The notes under the pieces are model-generated. The model had not been told where the DNA came from, made no database searches, and saw only the letters and a list, made by a program, of their open reading frames with translations. Source: an uncultured Candidatus Melainabacteria bacterium (GTDB lineage: Bacteria; Cyanobacteriota; Vampirovibrionia; Gastranaerophilales; Gastranaerophilaceae). Taken from it: DNA of 39,506 bases. Location: assembly GCA_946055575.1 (NCBI GenBank), contig CAMGGL010000005.1, positions 1 through 39,506 of the forward strand. The letters are read 5' to 3'. The translations under genes were made by a program, and so were the position numbers. Positions 38,656-39,506 of the stretch are shown in pieces. How positions within the stretch are numbered: the first letter of the stretch is position 1; each line of letters opens with the position of its first letter.

Positions 38656-39506
38656 ATGGAAAATTCTAAGATATCAAAAGCACAATTTTACGACGATTAT
38701 ATAGAAAAGGTATACCCGAATCTTTTGACGAAAGAAGCCAAATCTATAAGATGTCGGTGGAAACTTTTATCTGTTATTAATAAGTTTCTTTTTATCCTTT
38801 TCCCGTTTTCAATGTTTTATTTCTATCATAAGACATGGGTTTCTGGATGTCATTTTTTTATAATAGGATTTATTTGTTTGTATATTTCAACTTTAAAGTC
38901 TCGATATAAAGCTCTTATAAAATCAAAATATAATATACTTCTTGAAAGTTTTGGGCTGAAGTGGTCGCAGGGACAAGAGTTTTTCGATATTCCGAAAACT
39001 TATGTTGATAGTAAATTGTTTATAGATGGGGAATTAGTATCTGAAGATGATGTTTTTACCGGAGAGTATAAAGGTGTAAAATTGAGAGTTGCCGAAACCT
39101 CCGTACTTGTCAAAATCGAGAATGATAATTCAACCCATTACAACAGTATATTTGAAGGTGTAGTAATAGATTTACAACTAAATAAAACAGTAAAATCTCG
39201 TACTATAATAAGACCAAAGCATTTAAATTTCAAGAAGTTGCTTCAGGATAATGTCCTTTTAACGTCTTTTCTAATCGTGCTTATATCAGGTTATCTTAAA
39301 TTTATTATGGGCAATATTGAAGGTCTGATGGAGTTCTTCTTTGTTCTTTTTGTTCTTTTGATAATATTCATTACCGCTTTCTTTAGCGGTAAAATAAAGA
39401 AATATAAAGATATAAAATTAGAAGATGTAAAATTATCTAAAAACTTTGAAATATATTCAAAGGATGAAATAGAGTTTCTTGTTAATTGTGCAAAAGAAAA
39501 CGACCT
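38656..39506 (+). CDS. DUF3137-like membrane protein, cut by the window end
   Basis: Open reading frame from ATG 38656 to the window edge, 283 codons seen, missing from the ORF track because it has no stop here. TM helices lie at about residues 43-57 and 62-80. Then comes a soluble stretch with DVFTGEYKGVKLRVAET, HYNSIFEGVVIDLQLNK and RTIIRPKHLNF, the pattern of the DUF3137 family, and a second hydrophobic pair (LLTSFLIVLISGYL, FFFVLFVLLIIFITAFF). Function is unknown; these proteins are inner-membrane and poorly studied. The start is chosen from the extended -10 box, since no ribosome binding site is present. Confidence 0.72.
   Translation, partial: MENSKISKAQFYDDYIEKVYPNLLTKEAKSIRCRWKLLSVINKFLFILFPFSMFYFYHKTWVSGCHFFIIGFICLYISTLKSRYKALIKSKYNILLESFGLKWSQGQEFFDIPKTYVDSKLFIDGELVSEDDVFTGEYKGVKLRVAETSVLVKIENDNSTHYNSIFEGVVIDLQLNKTVKSRTIIRPKHLNFKKLLQDNVLLTSFLIVLISGYLKFIMGNIEGLMEFFFVLFVLLIIFITAFFSGKIKKYKDIKLEDVKLSKNFEIYSKDEIEFLVNCAKEND

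Overview
The window looks like a low-GC Gram-negative gut bacterium of the Cyanobacteriota, most likely Candidatus Melainabacteria/Vampirovibrionia (Gastranaerophilales). This is inferred from three things: prepilin-type proteins with the N-terminus FTLAEVLITLGIIGVVAAMT, the lipid A gene lpxA beside a GatD-type amidotransferase, and clusters of 'GTCATCCTGAA...TTCAGGATGAC' palindromic repeats. No marker gene proves the placement. No rRNA, tRNA, CRISPR array, transposase or phage gene was seen.

Layout. 1-4.2 kb (minus): isoleucyl-tRNA synthetase directly behind a dicarboxylate/amino-acid:cation symporter. 4.3-9.3 kb (plus): iron-dependent alcohol dehydrogenase, orphan gatD, then a tight response regulator / histidine kinase / tadA operon. 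9.3-11.2 kb: a membrane-anchored alpha-barrel-like protein overlapping a convergent diguanylate cyclase. 11.3-14.3 kb: accessory block with prepilin A (minus), an XRE regulator, prepilin C (plus), a T/G-rich tract and a repeat cluster. 14.4-17.9 kb: HExxH metallopeptidase-like protein, sugar:H+ symporter, tcdA. 17.9-25.7 kb: membrane methyltransferase-like protein, small secreted protein, prfB with a programmed +1 frameshift, membrane protein, 5'-nucleotidase-like enzyme, glyS and a small unknown gene. 25.8-30.5 kb: ACT-like small protein, then a minus-strand group of TPR, GHL10 glycosidase-like, TPR and small secreted proteins. 30.6-34.3 kb: ispG, a metallophosphoesterase and two sugar-type ABC permeases. 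34.3-37.3 kb: a second XRE/prepilin pair (prepilin B), a repeat cluster and lpxA. 37.3-39.5 kb: a third large repeat cluster, a small hypothetical protein and a DUF3137-like gene cut by the window edge.

How it works together. Most genes are housekeeping: translation (ileS, glyS, prfB, tadA, tcdA), isoprenoid precursor (ispG), lipid A (lpxA), peptidoglycan amidation (gatD) and sugar/acid uptake. The accessory signal is the prepilin family. Prepilins A and B lie in nearly identical, inverted ~1-kb cassettes about 22 kb apart. Both have conserved ends, a divergent middle, the same terminator hairpins and a divergently transcribed XRE regulator next door.

Two regulatory themes stand out. At least six genes have a -10 box exactly six bases before the ATG and no Shine-Dalgarno, which suggests leaderless mRNAs. 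Nearly all convergent gene pairs abut or overlap at their 3' ends. A 21-bp perfect palindrome fills the lpxA promoter spacer, prfB and its neighbour appear to share one palindromic -35 box, and a palindromic element has apparently been inserted in frame into an ABC permease gene.
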